Made by a program: the position numbers and the translations under genes. A stretch of 64,000 bases of DNA. It comes from Pseudogymnoascus destructans. Taxonomy: Eukaryota; Ascomycota; Leotiomycetes; Thelebolales; Thelebolaceae. This document shows, one piece after another, positions 51,861 to 64,000 of this stretch; position 1 is the first letter of the stretch, and the number at the start of each line of letters is the position of its first letter. Where the stretch lies: positions 434,001 to 498,000 of the forward strand of contig NW_020167523.1 of the NCBI RefSeq assembly GCF_001641265.1, in the 5' to 3' direction. Under the pieces are notes generated by a model. It worked only from the letters and a program-made list of their open reading frames with translations, had not been told where the DNA came from and made no database searches.

Positions 51861-53166
51861 GATAGATGGCCACCCCGCTGCGCTCTATGACTTCTAGTCA
51901 GTCATAGGCAGCCCTAGTTACCTGCTAGAGTAATTGGCTGGTTGGGCATGAAAGCCCCCTGGCACGCTTTCCTGGTCAAGATGATGGTTTTGCGGCCGTA
52001 CAAGTCGCATCCAATCATTTTACTGTAATAACTTGTATGTAACAATGTATGTATATCATGTAGCAAAACTAGACGGACACTCCTAGAAATCACCACCAAA
52101 ATATATTTATCAAGTAAAACATTCCGGAGTGAACCCTCGTGTGGTTGGGTTGACAATCCTAGAAAGCCCCCCTTGATATTTCCTCAATCAACCACACCTG
52201 GTCATACGGGCAAGGCTTGTTTCCCAGTGTGATTGCCATGCTGGTAGTTCGAGGCCGATACACCCAATCGTATGCTGTGTCAGCTCCAAGACAGCCATCA
52301 CAACCCATCACTTTGCATGAGTGCCACTTTGACATCTATTGGAATTAACCGTGAATGTGATTCTGGACAGTGAAAAGCGAAATATGGCGCAAATATTCCC
52401 CCTAGAAAGGGTGCGCAAGATGGTGCATACGTGGTGCACACATACATGCTGTTCAGGAGTAAACGGCGATACATATGTCGAGTTATTATGTACGGCATAT
52501 TAGGATTAAGTTATTTACTTTCTTTTTGAGCATAAATCCTTGCTCGTGCCCAATCACTTAGTTTGTCATGGTGGTTTTGGGAAATGCTATAGGTTTTGGA
52601 GTGCCTATGACGAGACTCGCTGGCACCAAACCCGATAGCAATCGATAACTGGCTCCATCCACACCCCCTCCCCTCCCCCCCACCCCCCGGTTTCCCAAAA
52701 CCACATCTTGGCCCAGCCACAATAAAAGTCCGTACACTCAAAGCTTCCAACATCCTCGATTCCGTATCCCAAGGCGAACATTGCTGCCTCATCTCATCGC
52801 TGCGTTGTCCGTGTCGGGTTTCGAACTACTCAATCCCCCCCCCCACCGACCACCAACGTGGCCCAGGCCCTCTGCAACAGCTGTCCCGGCAACCCAGCGC
52901 CAGCAAACAGCTGAAGTTCGATAAGCACCAAGCTAAGGACTGGCTACATCAATCGTCGACTATCCGCTCGTCTTCCACAGACTTATGCTGCTTGCAGAGT
53001 CTAGTTCCTGAGGGGAGCCCACCTAGCCGCGGAGGCAGATGCTGGCGCCAAAGCGCGAATTAAGTCATAACCATCATCACCGGCTCCGGCTGTAGCTCAA
53101 CGTCCACTCTCACCTGCGGGTCGCAACGTTTGAGGAGCAGGGCGAGCGCCACGCAGAGCAACCACG
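51861..53166. other. Intergenic region mdj1-bro1
   Basis: 1.3 kb without a gene I can support. A C-only or C/T-rich run (about 52665-52690) and a second one (about 52838-52846) lie upstream of bro1, as is common in fungal promoters and leaders. Confidence 0.5.
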
Positions 53167-56100
53167 ATGGCTTCGTCGCCCATGATCTCAGCTCCTCTAA
53201 AGGCTACGAATGAAATAGATTGGGTGCCGCCCTTGAAGGATTACATCCGTCAGACGTATGGCGATGACCCGGAGAGATATGCGGAAGAATGTGCCACGCT
53301 GAATCGCCTCCGGCAGGATATGAGAGGTGCTGGGAAGGATAGTGCTGCAGGAAGAGACCTACTATACAGATATTATGGTCAGTTGGAGCTCTTGGACCTT
53401 CGATTCCCGGTGGATGAAAACCACATCAAGATATCGTTTACATGGTATGTTGCCGAAATACACTCACATACAAAAAGTCACTTCTAACATTGTAATTACA
53501 GGTTCGATGCGTTCACCCACAAGCCGACATCCCAATACTCTCTGGCATACGAAAAGGCATCAATTATTTTCAACATATCTGCGGTGCTCTCATGCCACGC
53601 AGCGAACCAGTCCCGGTCCGAGGATACGGGGTTGAAAACGGCATACCACTCTTTCCAGGCGTCCGCTGGAATGTTCACATATATAAACGAGAACTTCCTC
53701 CACGCGCCATCTACGGATCTGAGCAGGGACACTGTGAAGACGCTAATACAGATTATGCTTGCACAAGGGCAAGAGGTATTCCTGGAAAAACAAATTGCGG
53801 ACGGTAAGAAAGTAGGCTTGTTGGCTAAGCTCGCAAGCCAGGCTGGCTATTTATACTCTCAAGCAGTGGAGGGTGTTCAGGAGAATGTGAATAAAGCCAT
53901 TTTTGAGAAGGTTTGGCTTCTCGTCACACAGGTACGTTCTCAAAGAGAATTCCCATAGGCTCTGTGCAACAGGTGCCCTTCCCAGTATAATACTTTGAGA
54001 CTGACACAGAATTAGATCAAATCTCATTATATGGCTTCTCTGGCGCAGTATTACCAGGCCCTAGCTGATGACGACGCAAATTCTCACGGTACTGCCATTG
54101 CGAGACTTCAGCTTGCAGAAACCATGGCCAAAGACGCACAGCGGGCATCGAATAGCTTCCCTAATAACGTACCCGCGAACTCGAATCTGAGCTCCGAAAC
54201 CGGACCTAGTTTGGTGGAGATAACCAAACGCCATCTCACAACCGTTCAGGAGAAGCTGGTGGGGCTAGTAAAGGATAATGATTATATTTATCATCAGACA
54301 GTGCCCGCAGAAGCAGGTCTGACGGCTATTCTAAAGCTCCCTGCGGCAAAAGCAATTCCCGTCAGCGAGTTGTACGCAGGCCAGGATATCCAGCGCATCA
54401 CGGGTCCAGACATATTCCAAAAGATAATACCAATGTCTGTCACTGAGTCCGCCAGTCTGTACGATGAAGAGAAGGCAAAGATGGTTCGTGCAGAGACGGA
54501 GCGAGTAGAAATTGCCAATTCCGAGATGGCTGCAAGCCTGGACTACCTTCGACTACCAGGCGCGTTACAGGTTATCAAGGGTGGCTTTGATAAGGAAGTG
54601 TTTTCGGATGATGAGTTTAAGGGGTGGTGCGACGAGCTTGCTGGCCATGAGCCATATGGTGGAACTTTTGAATACCTAACTAGTAGCAGAGAATCCATAA
54701 CGGGGGTACTCGAGAAGAGCACAAAGCAGCTTGATATGGAAGAAAGTGTTTGCGAGAAGATGCGATCCAAATACGAAGGGGAGTGGACACAACAACCAAG
54801 TTCGCGATTGACTATGACGCTAAGGGATGATATCAAGAACTACCGCGATGCCTTGGAAGAAGCAGGAAGGAGTGATAACATTTTATATTCCAAAATGCGG
54901 CAAAACGAAGTCGACTTTGACGAGATGAGGTCAGCGGGTGAAACTGGCGAGGCTGATGTGCTCTTCCAACGAGCGTTGATCAAAGTAGGCGGCAAGCGGA
55001 ATAATTCTGGCAGCCCAGCATCCGGGGGACTAGATGGCAATCTTTTGGACGCCGATTTCGCTGATGACGACCTCAGTGTGATGGATCAGGTTAACAGGGT
55101 AGAAGATGTATTGAAGAAACTCAACCTGATTAAGCGAGAACGAGGCCAGGTCCTTAAAGATCTGAAGGAGAAGGTATGTAATATCCCCCACCAGAGAAAG
55201 ATAGGAGTTGACGCTGTTTCAGGCACACAACGACGATATCTCGCAGATCCTTATTCTCAATAAAAAGGCCGTTTCAAGTCATGAGACGCAGCTATTCAAA
55301 TCAGAACTGGAAAAGTTCCGACCATATCAGACACGACTTCTCCAAGCAAACCACAAGCAATCATCATTAATGAAAGAACTCACGACCAACTTCAATAGCC
55401 TCTTGCAAGACAAGAGAGTCCGATCCGAGCAAAGCAAATATGAGGCCATCACGAGGCAAAGAGGCACTGTTCTCGGCAAGTACAAACGAGTATACCAAGA
55501 GTTCTTGGAGCTGGAAACCGGCCTCGGTGACGCCCAGACGTGGTATAAGGAAATGAAAGATACGGTAAACAGCCTTGAGAAGAATGTTGAGACGTTCGTC
55601 AACAACCGCCGATCGGAGGGAGCGCAGCTTCTACACCAGATTGAGCATGACAGGGCTGCCAATGCAGGGGGACAGCAAGATAGGGAGCGTGAACGTTTGA
55701 GAGGGCTGATGGAGAGGATGTCGATGGACCCATCGACGTCCCCATCCAACGCGAACCCTCCTTCATCTAGAGGCCAGCCATCTATCTCACCCTCCGCACA
55801 CTACCCACCAACGAATTTTGCCGGCCACTATCAAGTCCCGTCGGCGACTCCTCTACAGCAAGCACAACCGACATTCCCAAAATACAGCAGTCCACCGCCA
55901 GGGAACTTCTATCAGCAGCAAGGTGGGCAGAGGACTGATCAATACGGTAATCATGGATCCAGGCCGGGATCGCAGGCTCAACAGGGTGGCTACGATCCAA
56001 GCTCATTTGCTCGTCGTGAATACAATCAACAACCCACGTCGCCTCCTCCTACTCAACAGCACTTCTCCCCCACTCAGTACCAGTACCAGCAACACCAACA

Positions 56101-56326
56101 CCACACTGCGCAGCCAATGCAACAGCAACAATTCGTCCCAGCCGGCTACGTCCCGCCTCCACCACCTCCAGGTCCACCACCTCTTGGTCCTCAACAGACC
56201 TTTTCTCCACCAGGGTCAGTGTATCAACAGGGGAACGGCCGAGATGGCTATCCCGCTACTCAGTCCAGGATGAGCCAGCAGTCCGGTGCGCAGGATCCGT
56301 GGGCGGGGCTGAATTCGTGGAAATAG
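53167..56326 (+). CDS. bro1: BRO1, ESCRT-associated vacuolar sorting protein
   Basis: Four exons, 53167-53444, 53502-53931, 54016-55173 and 55223-56326, encode 989 residues; the introns are 57, 84 and 49 nt and keep frame. The BRO1 domain fills the first 390 or so residues (MISAPLKATNEIDWVPPLKD, YYGQLELLDLRFPVDENHIK, FDAFTHKPTSQYSLAYEKAS, YLYSQAVEGVQENV). The V-shaped middle follows (LPAAKAIPVSELYAGQDIQ, EKAKMVRAETERVEIANSEM, coiled-coil stretches), then a P/Q/S-rich C-terminus with PPPPPPGPPPLGP. Bro1 binds Snf7 and recruits the deubiquitinase Doa4 at endosomes. The paralogue PalA/Rim20 has the same architecture, but the conserved N-terminus is that of Bro1. Confidence 0.93.
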
Positions 56327-56764
56327 GTTAGATTACGTGATAAATATAAAGCTGCATTTAAATGTTAAGGGCGCAATTGTGTATTCGCATTGGTAAAATG
56401 AATCTGAAAGTCGATGTTCTCTTAACTTGGGCCCTGCCTTCGGCCGATACGGATGTCGACGCTGACTGGCGGGTGGTTCGGGTCGCGGAGCTCCTAAACT
56501 AGCCCAGATTCGTACAAGCGCCGATCGGGATTAGTGAGTGGAAATTCAAAAAGAAGCCATTCGATGACACCTCGTGCGTGCCTTGGGGATTCGGTAGCCG
56601 CCTCCTTCAATTAAATTTCCATATTCGCATATTCGCATTATTTTATTTTATTTTGTTCTGTAAACCCCTGCCGGACTGTAGGCGCCCGTTACGAAGGTCC
56701 GAAATAGTTCAAAACTTGAATCGCAAGCGCCCTTGTTCTCGACCGCGATTCCATTCGGCTGAGT
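56327..56764. promoter_or_regulatory. Intergenic region bro1-pim1
   Basis: 438 bp that must hold the bro1 terminator and the pim1 promoter. A T/A-rich run (ATTATTTTATTTTATTTTG) lies about 100 bp before the start codon. I see no other motif. Confidence 0.45.
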
Positions 56765-59700
56765 ATGCTATACAGCCAAAACCTGCCATGGCGGCCTGCG
56801 CTTCGGAATGTATACAGGATCACATCACAGCATAGCAGGACTGGTGCTCTGCGGCCGTACTCGGGCGGCAGGAAGCTGTCACTTAATGGGTCGCAGTTGA
56901 CGGCCTCGCGGAGGCACGCCGTACCCCTCGTGAGCCGAGGTTCTACGTCGACATTCACAACCTTCTCCCGTCTCCTCAAGGACTCCTCAGACGACTCGAA
57001 AGATATATCTCCCGAAGAGATTGCCGCTCGGGCAGCTAAGGAGAAGGCGGAGCTAGAACGGAAAAAGGAGCGCGAAGATGTGGCGGAGACAAAGTCCAAA
57101 GGCTCCGATTCCTCACCGACCGCTGGCGCATCAGGGGCAGGGCCAGTAGATGGGAAGGGCAGCAGTGCGACTAGCGGCGGTGGCGAGCAATCCGGAAGCG
57201 ATGGCGGCCGCAGGGGTCGCAAGTCTGCGAACGAACGAGCTCTACAAAAACCGACGGTTCCCGAAATATACCCCCAGGTTATGGCGATTCCGATTGCCAA
57301 GAGGCCGCTATTCCCTGGGTTCTACAAGGCAGTCACTATAAGGGACCCGAATGTCGCTGCGGCAATTCAAGAGATGATAAAGCGGGGACAACCATATATC
57401 GGTGCATTCCTCTTCAAAGATGAAAACGCGGACAAGGACATTATCGAGAACATGGATGATGTGCACGACGTTGGAGTCTTTGCCCAGATCACCAGCGCAT
57501 TCCCTGTCCATGGCGAGCCCGATGCCCTGACGGCGGTTCTGTACCCACACCGAAGGATTAGAATATCAGACCTGGTAACGCCAAATCGGCCAGGTACTGA
57601 TGCAAAGGCCGCTGGAGAGCAACCTGCAGTTACTGAACCTATTATTCCCGATGTTATACCAACAAATCCAGAGACGGCCGCCGAACCTTCCCAGAAGAAA
57701 GGCGACGCCATAGCGAGCTTCGAGGAGATCCCCCCTGAGGCGAAGTCCGTCGACGAATCTGCAGTTCAGTACGAGCCAACCGCATTCCTACGAAAGTACC
57801 CGGTCAGCCTGGTCAACGTCGAAAACCTCGTTGAAGAGGCCCACGACTCCAAGAGCCCTATTATTCGCGCTGTGACCAACGAGATCGTCAATGTATTCAA
57901 GGAGGTTGCAAGTCTCAACAGCTTGTTCCGGGATCAAATCTCCACCTTCTCCATGAGCCAGTCTGCAGGGAATGTCATGCAAGAGCCTGCAAAGCTAGCT
58001 GATTTCGCCGCTGCCGTGTCTTCGGGTGAGATTGCCGAGCTGCAAGACGTGCTCGAGACACTGAACATCGAGGAGCGCCTGCAGAAGGCCCTTGTCGTGC
58101 TCAAGAAGGAGCTAATGAACGCTCAACTACAGTCTAAAATCTCCAAGGACGTGGAAAACAAGATTCAAAAGCGCCAACGGGAATACTGGCTGATGGAGCA
58201 AATGAAGGGGATCAGAAGGGAACTTGGAATTGAGTCCGACGGGAAAGATAAGCTCGTCGAGAAGTTCAAGGACAAGGCCTCGAAACTGGCAATGCCAGAG
58301 GCGGTCAAGAAGGTCTTTGACGAAGAGCTTAACAAGTTGGCCCATCTTGAGCCTGCTGCATCCGAATTCAACGTCACAAGAAACTACCTTGATTGGCTGA
58401 CCCAAATTCCTTGGGGTCAACGTAGCGCCGAGAATTTCAGCATCAAGAATGCCATGACTGTCCTCGATGAGGACCATTATGGCCTGAAGGATGTGAAAGA
58501 TAGAATTCTAGAGTTCATTGCCGTTGGCAAGCTTAGAGGGACCGTGGAGGGAAAGATTCTTTGCTTTGTTGGGCCTCCTGGTGTTGGAAAGACGAGCATA
58601 GGAAAGTCCATTGCGAGGGCCCTGAACCGGCAATACTACAGGTTCAGTGTTGGTGGGCTCACAGATGTTGCTGAGATCAAGGGTCACAGACGTACATACG
58701 TTGGGGCATTACCTGGACGCATAATCCAGGCACTGAAGAAATGTCAAACTGAGAACCCATTGATATTAATCGATGAGATCGACAAGATTGGAAGAGGACA
58801 TCAAGGAGATCCCGCATCAGCGCTACTGGAGTTACTTGATCCGGAGCAAAACAGCTCATTCTTGGATCACTATATGGATGTACCGGTTGACCTTTCCAAG
58901 GTACTCTTTGTATGCACTGCAAACATGACTGACACAATCCCACGCCCGCTACTTGACAGAATGGAGATGATCGAGTTATCTGGATACGTCTCCGACGAGA
59001 AGATGGCTATCGCGCAACGATACCTCGGCCCTGCTGCCAAGGAGCTTGCAGGCCTGAAGGATGTTGATGTCGACCTCAGCAAGGAAGCTATCGAAGAGCT
59101 CATCAAATCATACTGCCGTGAATCTGGAGTCCGCAACCTGAAGAAGCAGATCGAGAAAGTGTACCGCAAATCGGCACTGAAGATAGTTCAGGATCTAGGA
59201 GAAGATGTTCTTCCCGAGGCCGAGGCCCTTACTGAGGAGGGCAAGGCAGCCCTGGAGGCTTCTAAGAAGGATATAACGGACACAGTGGAAACATCAGGCA
59301 ACATTGAGAAGGAGACAACTGAGGTGCCTCGTGCCAGTCTGGCCGTCCCTGAAAGTGTCCATGTCACAATCGACAAAGCGAATCTTAAGGACTACGTTGG
59401 AGCCCCAGTCTTTACATCGGATAGACTTTACGATATCACACCACCAGGAGTTGCCATGGGTTTGGCGTGGACACAGATGGGCGGTGCGGCGTTGTACGTT
59501 GAGTCGATTCTGGAGAGTGCATTAAATTCGGAATCTCGACCTGGGTTGGCCACTACAGGTAACCTGAAGGCCGTCATGAAAGAGTCCACCACAATCGCCT
59601 ACTCGTTTGCCAAATCAGTTATGGCGAAGGAGTTCCCAGAAAACCACTTCTTTGATAAGGCAAAGCTACATTTACATTGCCCTGAGGGCGCCGTTCAGAA

Positions 59701-60141
59701 GGATGGCCCATCGGCTGGTATTACAATGGCAACTTCCATGTTGTCCTTGGCCTTGGATACGTCGCTGGACCCAACGATTGCCATGACAGGTGAGCTTACT
59801 GTCACTGGAAAGGTACTGAGAATCGGGGGTCTCCGCGAGAAGACCGTAGCAGCACGCCGGGCTGGATCGAAGAAGATTATATTCCCTCATGACAACCTGT
59901 CTGACTGGCTGGAACTTCCAGAGGTAAGCAGCGTTCCCCCATTTCCACCAATCTGCTAGAGCTAACATGACTATAGAATATCAAAGAAGGAATTGAAGGG
60001 CACCCTGCGAAGTGGTACTCTGATGTCTTTGACCTGGTGTTCCCTGAACTCGACGTTGAGAAAGCGAACAACGTCTGGAAGAAGCAGCTATCCAAGCCAA
60101 AGAAGGAAGATAACAGCGAAGACTCGGCGGACGATGATTGA
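56765..60141 (+). CDS. pim1: PIM1, mitochondrial LON protease
   Basis: Two exons, 56765-59923 and 59977-60141 (intron 53 nt), encode 1107 residues. An R/S-rich N-terminus (MLYSQNLPWRPALRNVYRI) is a likely mitochondrial presequence, and a charged, low-complexity stretch follows. The substrate-binding N-domain begins at MAIPIAKRPLFPGFYKA. The AAA+ module has Walker A GPPGVGKTS (about residue 602), Walker B LILIDEIDKIG and a sensor region (PRPLLDRMEMIELSGY). The serine-lysine protease has KDGPSAGI (Ser near 981) and GGLREKTVAA (Lys near 1025). Pim1 degrades oxidised and misfolded matrix proteins. The last exon adds the acidic tail EDNSEDSADDD. With mdj1 it is the second mitochondrial proteostasis gene within 10 kb. 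Confidence 0.96.
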
Positions 60142-61490
60142 CTGAGGGATTTCCGATGATCGGACCAATGTCCTCTCGATGGACAAATTTGGCGCATGGA
60201 AATTGGCGCCTATCGGCTTCGGCGTGGTAGCGTCGCGGACTCAGCGACGAGTATCCCCTCACCTCTCGGAGTTGCATATATATGGCGTGGGTAGCATTTC
60301 TGTAATATACTGGTGTATGATCTAGACTATTAGAACGGGGTGTTGGGTGACCAGTCCACCACAGCTGGTTACCCATTTCGCCATGTAAAAGAAACATATT
60401 ATTGTGCAATCTTGCCACCAAATCCCGCGCTCCTCCACAACAGTTTCTTGACCAAACGAAACATGCGTTTGATATGATTGTGGAGATGATCAGTTGGGTT
60501 CAATGCAAGAAGGTAAGTCAGACTGTCGAGATTTACGAGGCGAATGGTTCTTTGTAGCGTGGTTGGTTCCGGGTTCACATGGGGACGATGATGAGCCTCG
60601 TCATGCACGTACAGCGCAGCACGACTCTAGGGTTTTAGCAACAACAACACGTCAAAGGACGGAAGACGAAAGCCTCGCTGTCAACATCGCTGCCCAATAC
60701 TCCCGTGTAGGAGATGTATCCAATGAAACAAAAACCAAACCCGCCAGAAAGAGCGCCTGTCCTGCAGCTGAGGGCTTCGAACTCGAGCGGGTAAGATCCC
60801 CATCTCGGTGATCCCCAGAGCAGCGGCGGTGACACGTGCCCCGCTGAGGCGCAGACACTGTGAGAAGATACAGTTGGAAGGGTGAAGCTCTTCGCTCTTT
60901 GCTATGTGTCGAGCTCAGGAGAATACAGAGTATAAGGCATGGATATCCAGCCCACAAAACAAAAACACGACTCGGTAGATCTGGCGGTGATGAGTCGGAG
61001 TGCAAAACGGTCTGCTACCCTGCCACCTTTTCCACCCTGAAAGTACTTCACGTACTTGACTTCACCACGCCTGCTAATGGCTGAAATCGGCCTTTTTTTA
61101 CCATTGACACCCAACCACAACCACCTTTGATATGCGCGGCACATGTAAGAGTATCTGCTCATACAGTAGCTCGGTGGCTCTCTTCTACCACTAGCCATTG
61201 GAAATATACAGGGCTGCCGCCTCTTTTTTTGTCTATTGGGCTCGCGGTTAGCTACTTACCATAATCAATTCGTTGTCATCGATTCTCCTCCCAAGCCCTG
61301 ATGCCGTTGCTGTTCGCCGTGAGAGGGAATTTCAAATTATAATGCCCCTCCGATCCTCCTACATAACTTTGTAGACAACTCCAACCTCCCCACGCTCGGC
61401 CACAGATCGGATAGCTGCAGCCGCTCGCAACTAGGTCCACAGAACAAGTTCACACACGAGAACAGCCGCCTCACCGCCCGTCGAACATCG
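60142..61490. other. Intergenic region after pim1
   Basis: 1.35 kb with no gene I can support. Short frames on both strands (for example a minus-strand one at 60399-60608) match nothing. No RNA gene is visible. Confidence 0.5.
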
Positions 61491-61753
61491 ATGCTTGCTA
61501 AACCAAGTCCAACCACCAGGCCTCTGCTCTACTCCGCCACGCGGGGTCTGCAGTCCTCGTGGAGCCACCTGCGCGTTTGGAATTCTCCGAAAAATACGAC
61601 GTGGCTCTGAGCCGAGAGATTATCGAAGCACCCAAAAACCGACAGCCGCCAGTCCCTCGCGACATCTACAGATCCTCGCCTGAACGACAGGAACTACTAA
61701 TGATTGGAGTACTAGAGCTTCTTCTGACAGAATCCGACGGGTGAGGCTGTCCA
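61491..61753 (+). other. In-frame upstream coding-like stretch ending in TGA
   Basis: The frame of the kinase-like gene is open upstream from about 61535 to 61741 and reads protein-like (EFSEKYDVALSREIIEAP, then QELLMIGVLELLLTESDG). TGA at 61742-61744 separates it from MAKFLPFQD at 61754 by three codons (GCP). There is no ATG in this frame. An ATG at 61491 in another frame gives MLAKPSPTTRPLLYSATRG. Either it is a former 5' end broken by a stop and a frameshift, or a leader. A GTGAGG at the stop could be a donor, but the only nearby acceptor would make a 38 nt intron. Confidence 0.35.
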
Positions 61754-64000
61754 ATGGCCAAATTCCTGCCATTCCAAGACGCGACGACGCAAATGCTCCT
61801 TCCGCACGAGACCCTGGACACAGATCACCGGTCAGTTTGGCCATGGAAGAGGTGGTTTGCGAGGGAGGAACCCCTCACCCCGCGACCCGACGAGCAAGCA
61901 GCAGCAGCGCCGCGTCCCAATCTTGCTAGGAGGATATCGAGGAAGGCCATACCAGGGCTACCCAGACCGGGAACCTTCAAGAGGCGGCAATCTGAGCTCC
62001 GGCATAATTTAGAGGCGGCGAAGGCCAAACAGAATGAGAGGCGAGCTTTCTCAGTCGACCCTCATAGTGCCGACCAGCTCTGCGATTCGCCGAAAACGTC
62101 CACATTGTCTCTACCGCGAAACTCTGCACCGACCCTAATAGGAGTGGCTACCGATGATGCTGATATTACAACGGAGGAGCAACAGGCGATCCCCGAATTA
62201 GCAGAGCCCGAAATTCTGAGAGACGATTTTGCTGAGCACCCTGGACCACATTCGATCGCTGGATCCGATGAACTCCTCGACGAGGAGCTCGACAAGAGAT
62301 GGATCCTCAATCTCAGTATGCACTTTCGAGATCGATCGAACCGAGAGAAGTTCTTCGTTACATATGCGGAAACTCCGACTCACTGGCGCCGAGTCACAAT
62401 ATCTCTTGATTATCGGGAAGCACCGCTGGGCTCATTGGAGGAAGAACTGCAAAAGACCCAGTATCAACGTGACAAAAGTGCCAGGATCTACCTGGCAATT
62501 CGGGAGTCTCTACCCGACATCCAATTTTATGATACTGTCACGAATTTGAAGCTTCAAACGGAAAGCGACAGGCTGCACGTGCATGTCACGGAAGACATAC
62601 ACGAGGTCATTCAATTTCCACCAGTCTCAGCCATTAATCATCTGTACTGTCAGAGGGTCAAGGAGCAAGACCTTGTGTTCGATTCTCATCTTTCGGGCTT
62701 TGTTTACAAAGTCACGGTTAACGGGCGTGTGTTTATCAAAAAGGAGATTCCGGGGCCTGACACGGTGGAAGAATTCTTATATGAAGTCAATGCACTTCAT
62801 CGACTTTCTGGTTCGGACAGTGTTATCCAATTTGGAGGCGTCATTACAAGTAATGATGGATCGCAGCTGAAAGGTCTGTTGATCAGTTTTGCGGAGAAGG
62901 GAGCCTTGATCGACGTTATTTACGATGGTAAAGACCAATTGTCATGGCCGCGACGTGAATGCTGGGCGAAACAAATCGTCCAAGGATTATCAGAGATTCA
63001 TGAAGGTATTTAACAACTCCCAAACTGCCTATGCCTGACGCTGACGTTTCTTTTAGCTGGCTTTGTACAAGGAGACTTCACGCTATCTAATATTGTCATC
63101 GATGGCGAGGATAATGCAAAGATTATTGACATCAACCGACGAGGTTGCCCAGTCGGATGGGAGCCACCTGAAGTTGCTGCTCTAATCGACAGCAAGCAAA
63201 GGATTTCGATGTACATTGGCGTCAAGTCTGACATATTTCAGCTCGGTATGGTTTTATGGGCTCTGGCCATGCAGCAAGACGAGCCTGAAATTCAACCGCG
63301 ACCTCTTACGCTTGCCTCTGCCCCGCAAGAGATTCCGAGCTACTATCGTGCCTTGGTTGGAATATGCCTTAGCGACGACCCCAGAACCCGGTGTCACACA
63401 ACGTCACTTTTGAGCTTGTTTCCGGAAATAGAGAGCGATGACCACGGGAGGGATTACGGCAACCAGCCATCAGACCGTGCCGAGTCCCAATATATCGACC
63501 CAGCCAATGCTGTGGAGAGGGATGATATTGATAATTTCCGACTTATGGACTCGCAAACAAGCGAGAGAGGCGGGATGGCACCATCAACTGGTACACACAC
63601 GTATGTGAATGCACCAACTGACATGTCCGGCGAGGCTTACTTCTTTCCTAGGAGAGGCCGGTCTCCACCGAGAAGTGCCGTTGAAGAGCATGAGTATGAG
63701 CCTCGAATTGTCACCGTATCGCCAGGAAGGCACTACCTGGAAGAATACCAGGTCAATGAAAGTGTGCCAGATAACGTGGTCGACGATTTTGTAGTGCCAC
63801 ATGACATAGCGGACAACGATGCCATTGGTGGCGGCGAAGCGACCGTGCATTTTGATATTGAGGATGTAGTTGGAGATAATGAACATACCAACTCAGGGGA
63901 GAATAGACATGCCATCGACCATACAGAAAATTCACCAGAGGATATGAGTCATATCGACAATGCGGCCGAGGATGTCACCTCCTCCCCTGCACATGAGATT
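61754..64000 (+). CDS. Divergent protein kinase-like protein (runs off the window)
   Basis: Exon 1 is 61754-63005 and exon 2 begins at 63057 (intron 51 nt, GTATTT...TTTTAG) and continues past 64000. The first 270 residues contain LDYREAPLGSLEEELQKTQY and a P/S-rich part. The kinase-like domain begins around VFDSHLSGFVYKVTVNGRVF, with IKK as the candidate ATP lysine, an AGFVQGDFTLSNIVI catalytic-loop equivalent (HRD is QGD but D and N are kept) and AKIIDINRRG for the DFG motif (DIN). GWEPPE stands for the APE motif. Such fungal kinase-like proteins are frequent and mostly uncharacterised. The C-terminal part is acidic and S/D/E-rich. The region upstream (61559-61741) is open in the same frame up to a TGA at 61742, so the true start is uncertain. 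Confidence 0.7.

Noticed and set aside
60399..60608. 69-codon minus-strand ORF
   Set aside because: It has no recognisable domain, its context is poor and it lies in the region after pim1.
1..64000. tRNA, rRNA or other structured RNA genes, and a secondary-metabolite gene cluster
   Set aside because: Reading for tRNA box motifs and for synthase-type genes found nothing convincing. A covariance-model scan would be needed to exclude small RNAs.

Overview
This is nuclear DNA of a filamentous ascomycete (Pezizomycotina; a Leotiomycetes-like fungus is my best guess, with low confidence). Genes carry short spliceosomal introns (about 42-110 nt) with GTAAGT-like donors, CTAAC-like branch sites and [CT]AG acceptors. 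The housekeeping proteins are fungal, and the transposons are typical of moulds: Ty3/gypsy chromoviruses, Tc1/mariner, pogo/Fot1-type elements and MITEs.

Layout. 1-1.8 kb: a spliced DUF3435 tyrosine-recombinase gene (the family that includes Starship 'captains'), cut by the left edge. 2.5-10.8 kb: a Tc1/mariner element split by a young, nearly complete Ty3/gypsy chromovirus with matching target duplications (3283-10195). 10.9-13.4 kb: decayed LTR, Ty3 and pogo remnants. 13.5-26.9 kb: a gene island with RRP8 (25S rRNA methyltransferase), a GNAT acetyltransferase, DDI1, NOG1, MTHFR, a broken small secreted protein gene and a ZZ/EF-hand-like gene with an in-frame stop. 27.0-36.5 kb: a nest of pogo/Fot1-type transposons and MITEs of about 495 bp that share the terminus ACGTAGGTC(A/G)TGG and insert at TA, nested up to three deep. 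36.7-37.0 kb: a MULE-like fragment. 37.5-41.0 kb: a C2H2 plus fungal_trans transcription factor. 41.9-44.3 kb: five kinds of simple or tandem repeat, including about 515 bp of (CCCCAT)n. 44.5-48.4 kb: a second Tc1/mariner element, a 1.6 kb LTR-like insertion and a pogo C-terminal relic. 48.8-64 kb: a second gene island with SAP30, MDJ1, BRO1, the mitochondrial LON protease PIM1 and a divergent kinase-like gene that runs off the right edge.

The conserved genes do not form a pathway. They are core functions: ribosome biogenesis (RRP8, NOG1), ubiquitin/proteasome shuttling (DDI1), one-carbon metabolism (MTHFR), chromatin (SAP30), mitochondrial proteostasis (MDJ1, PIM1) and endosomal sorting (BRO1). 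The window alternates such gene islands with transposon-rich blocks.

The most interesting material is in the mobile DNA. The Ty3 element combines a canonical -1 frameshift heptamer at the gag stop, a predicted Tf1-type self-primer site and, between pol and the 3' LTR, an antisense ORF with a perfectly spaced Zn2Cys6-type cysteine cluster followed by a predicted coiled coil. The pogo/MITE nest can be unfolded into exact layers, including a MITE that landed inside a member of its own family.
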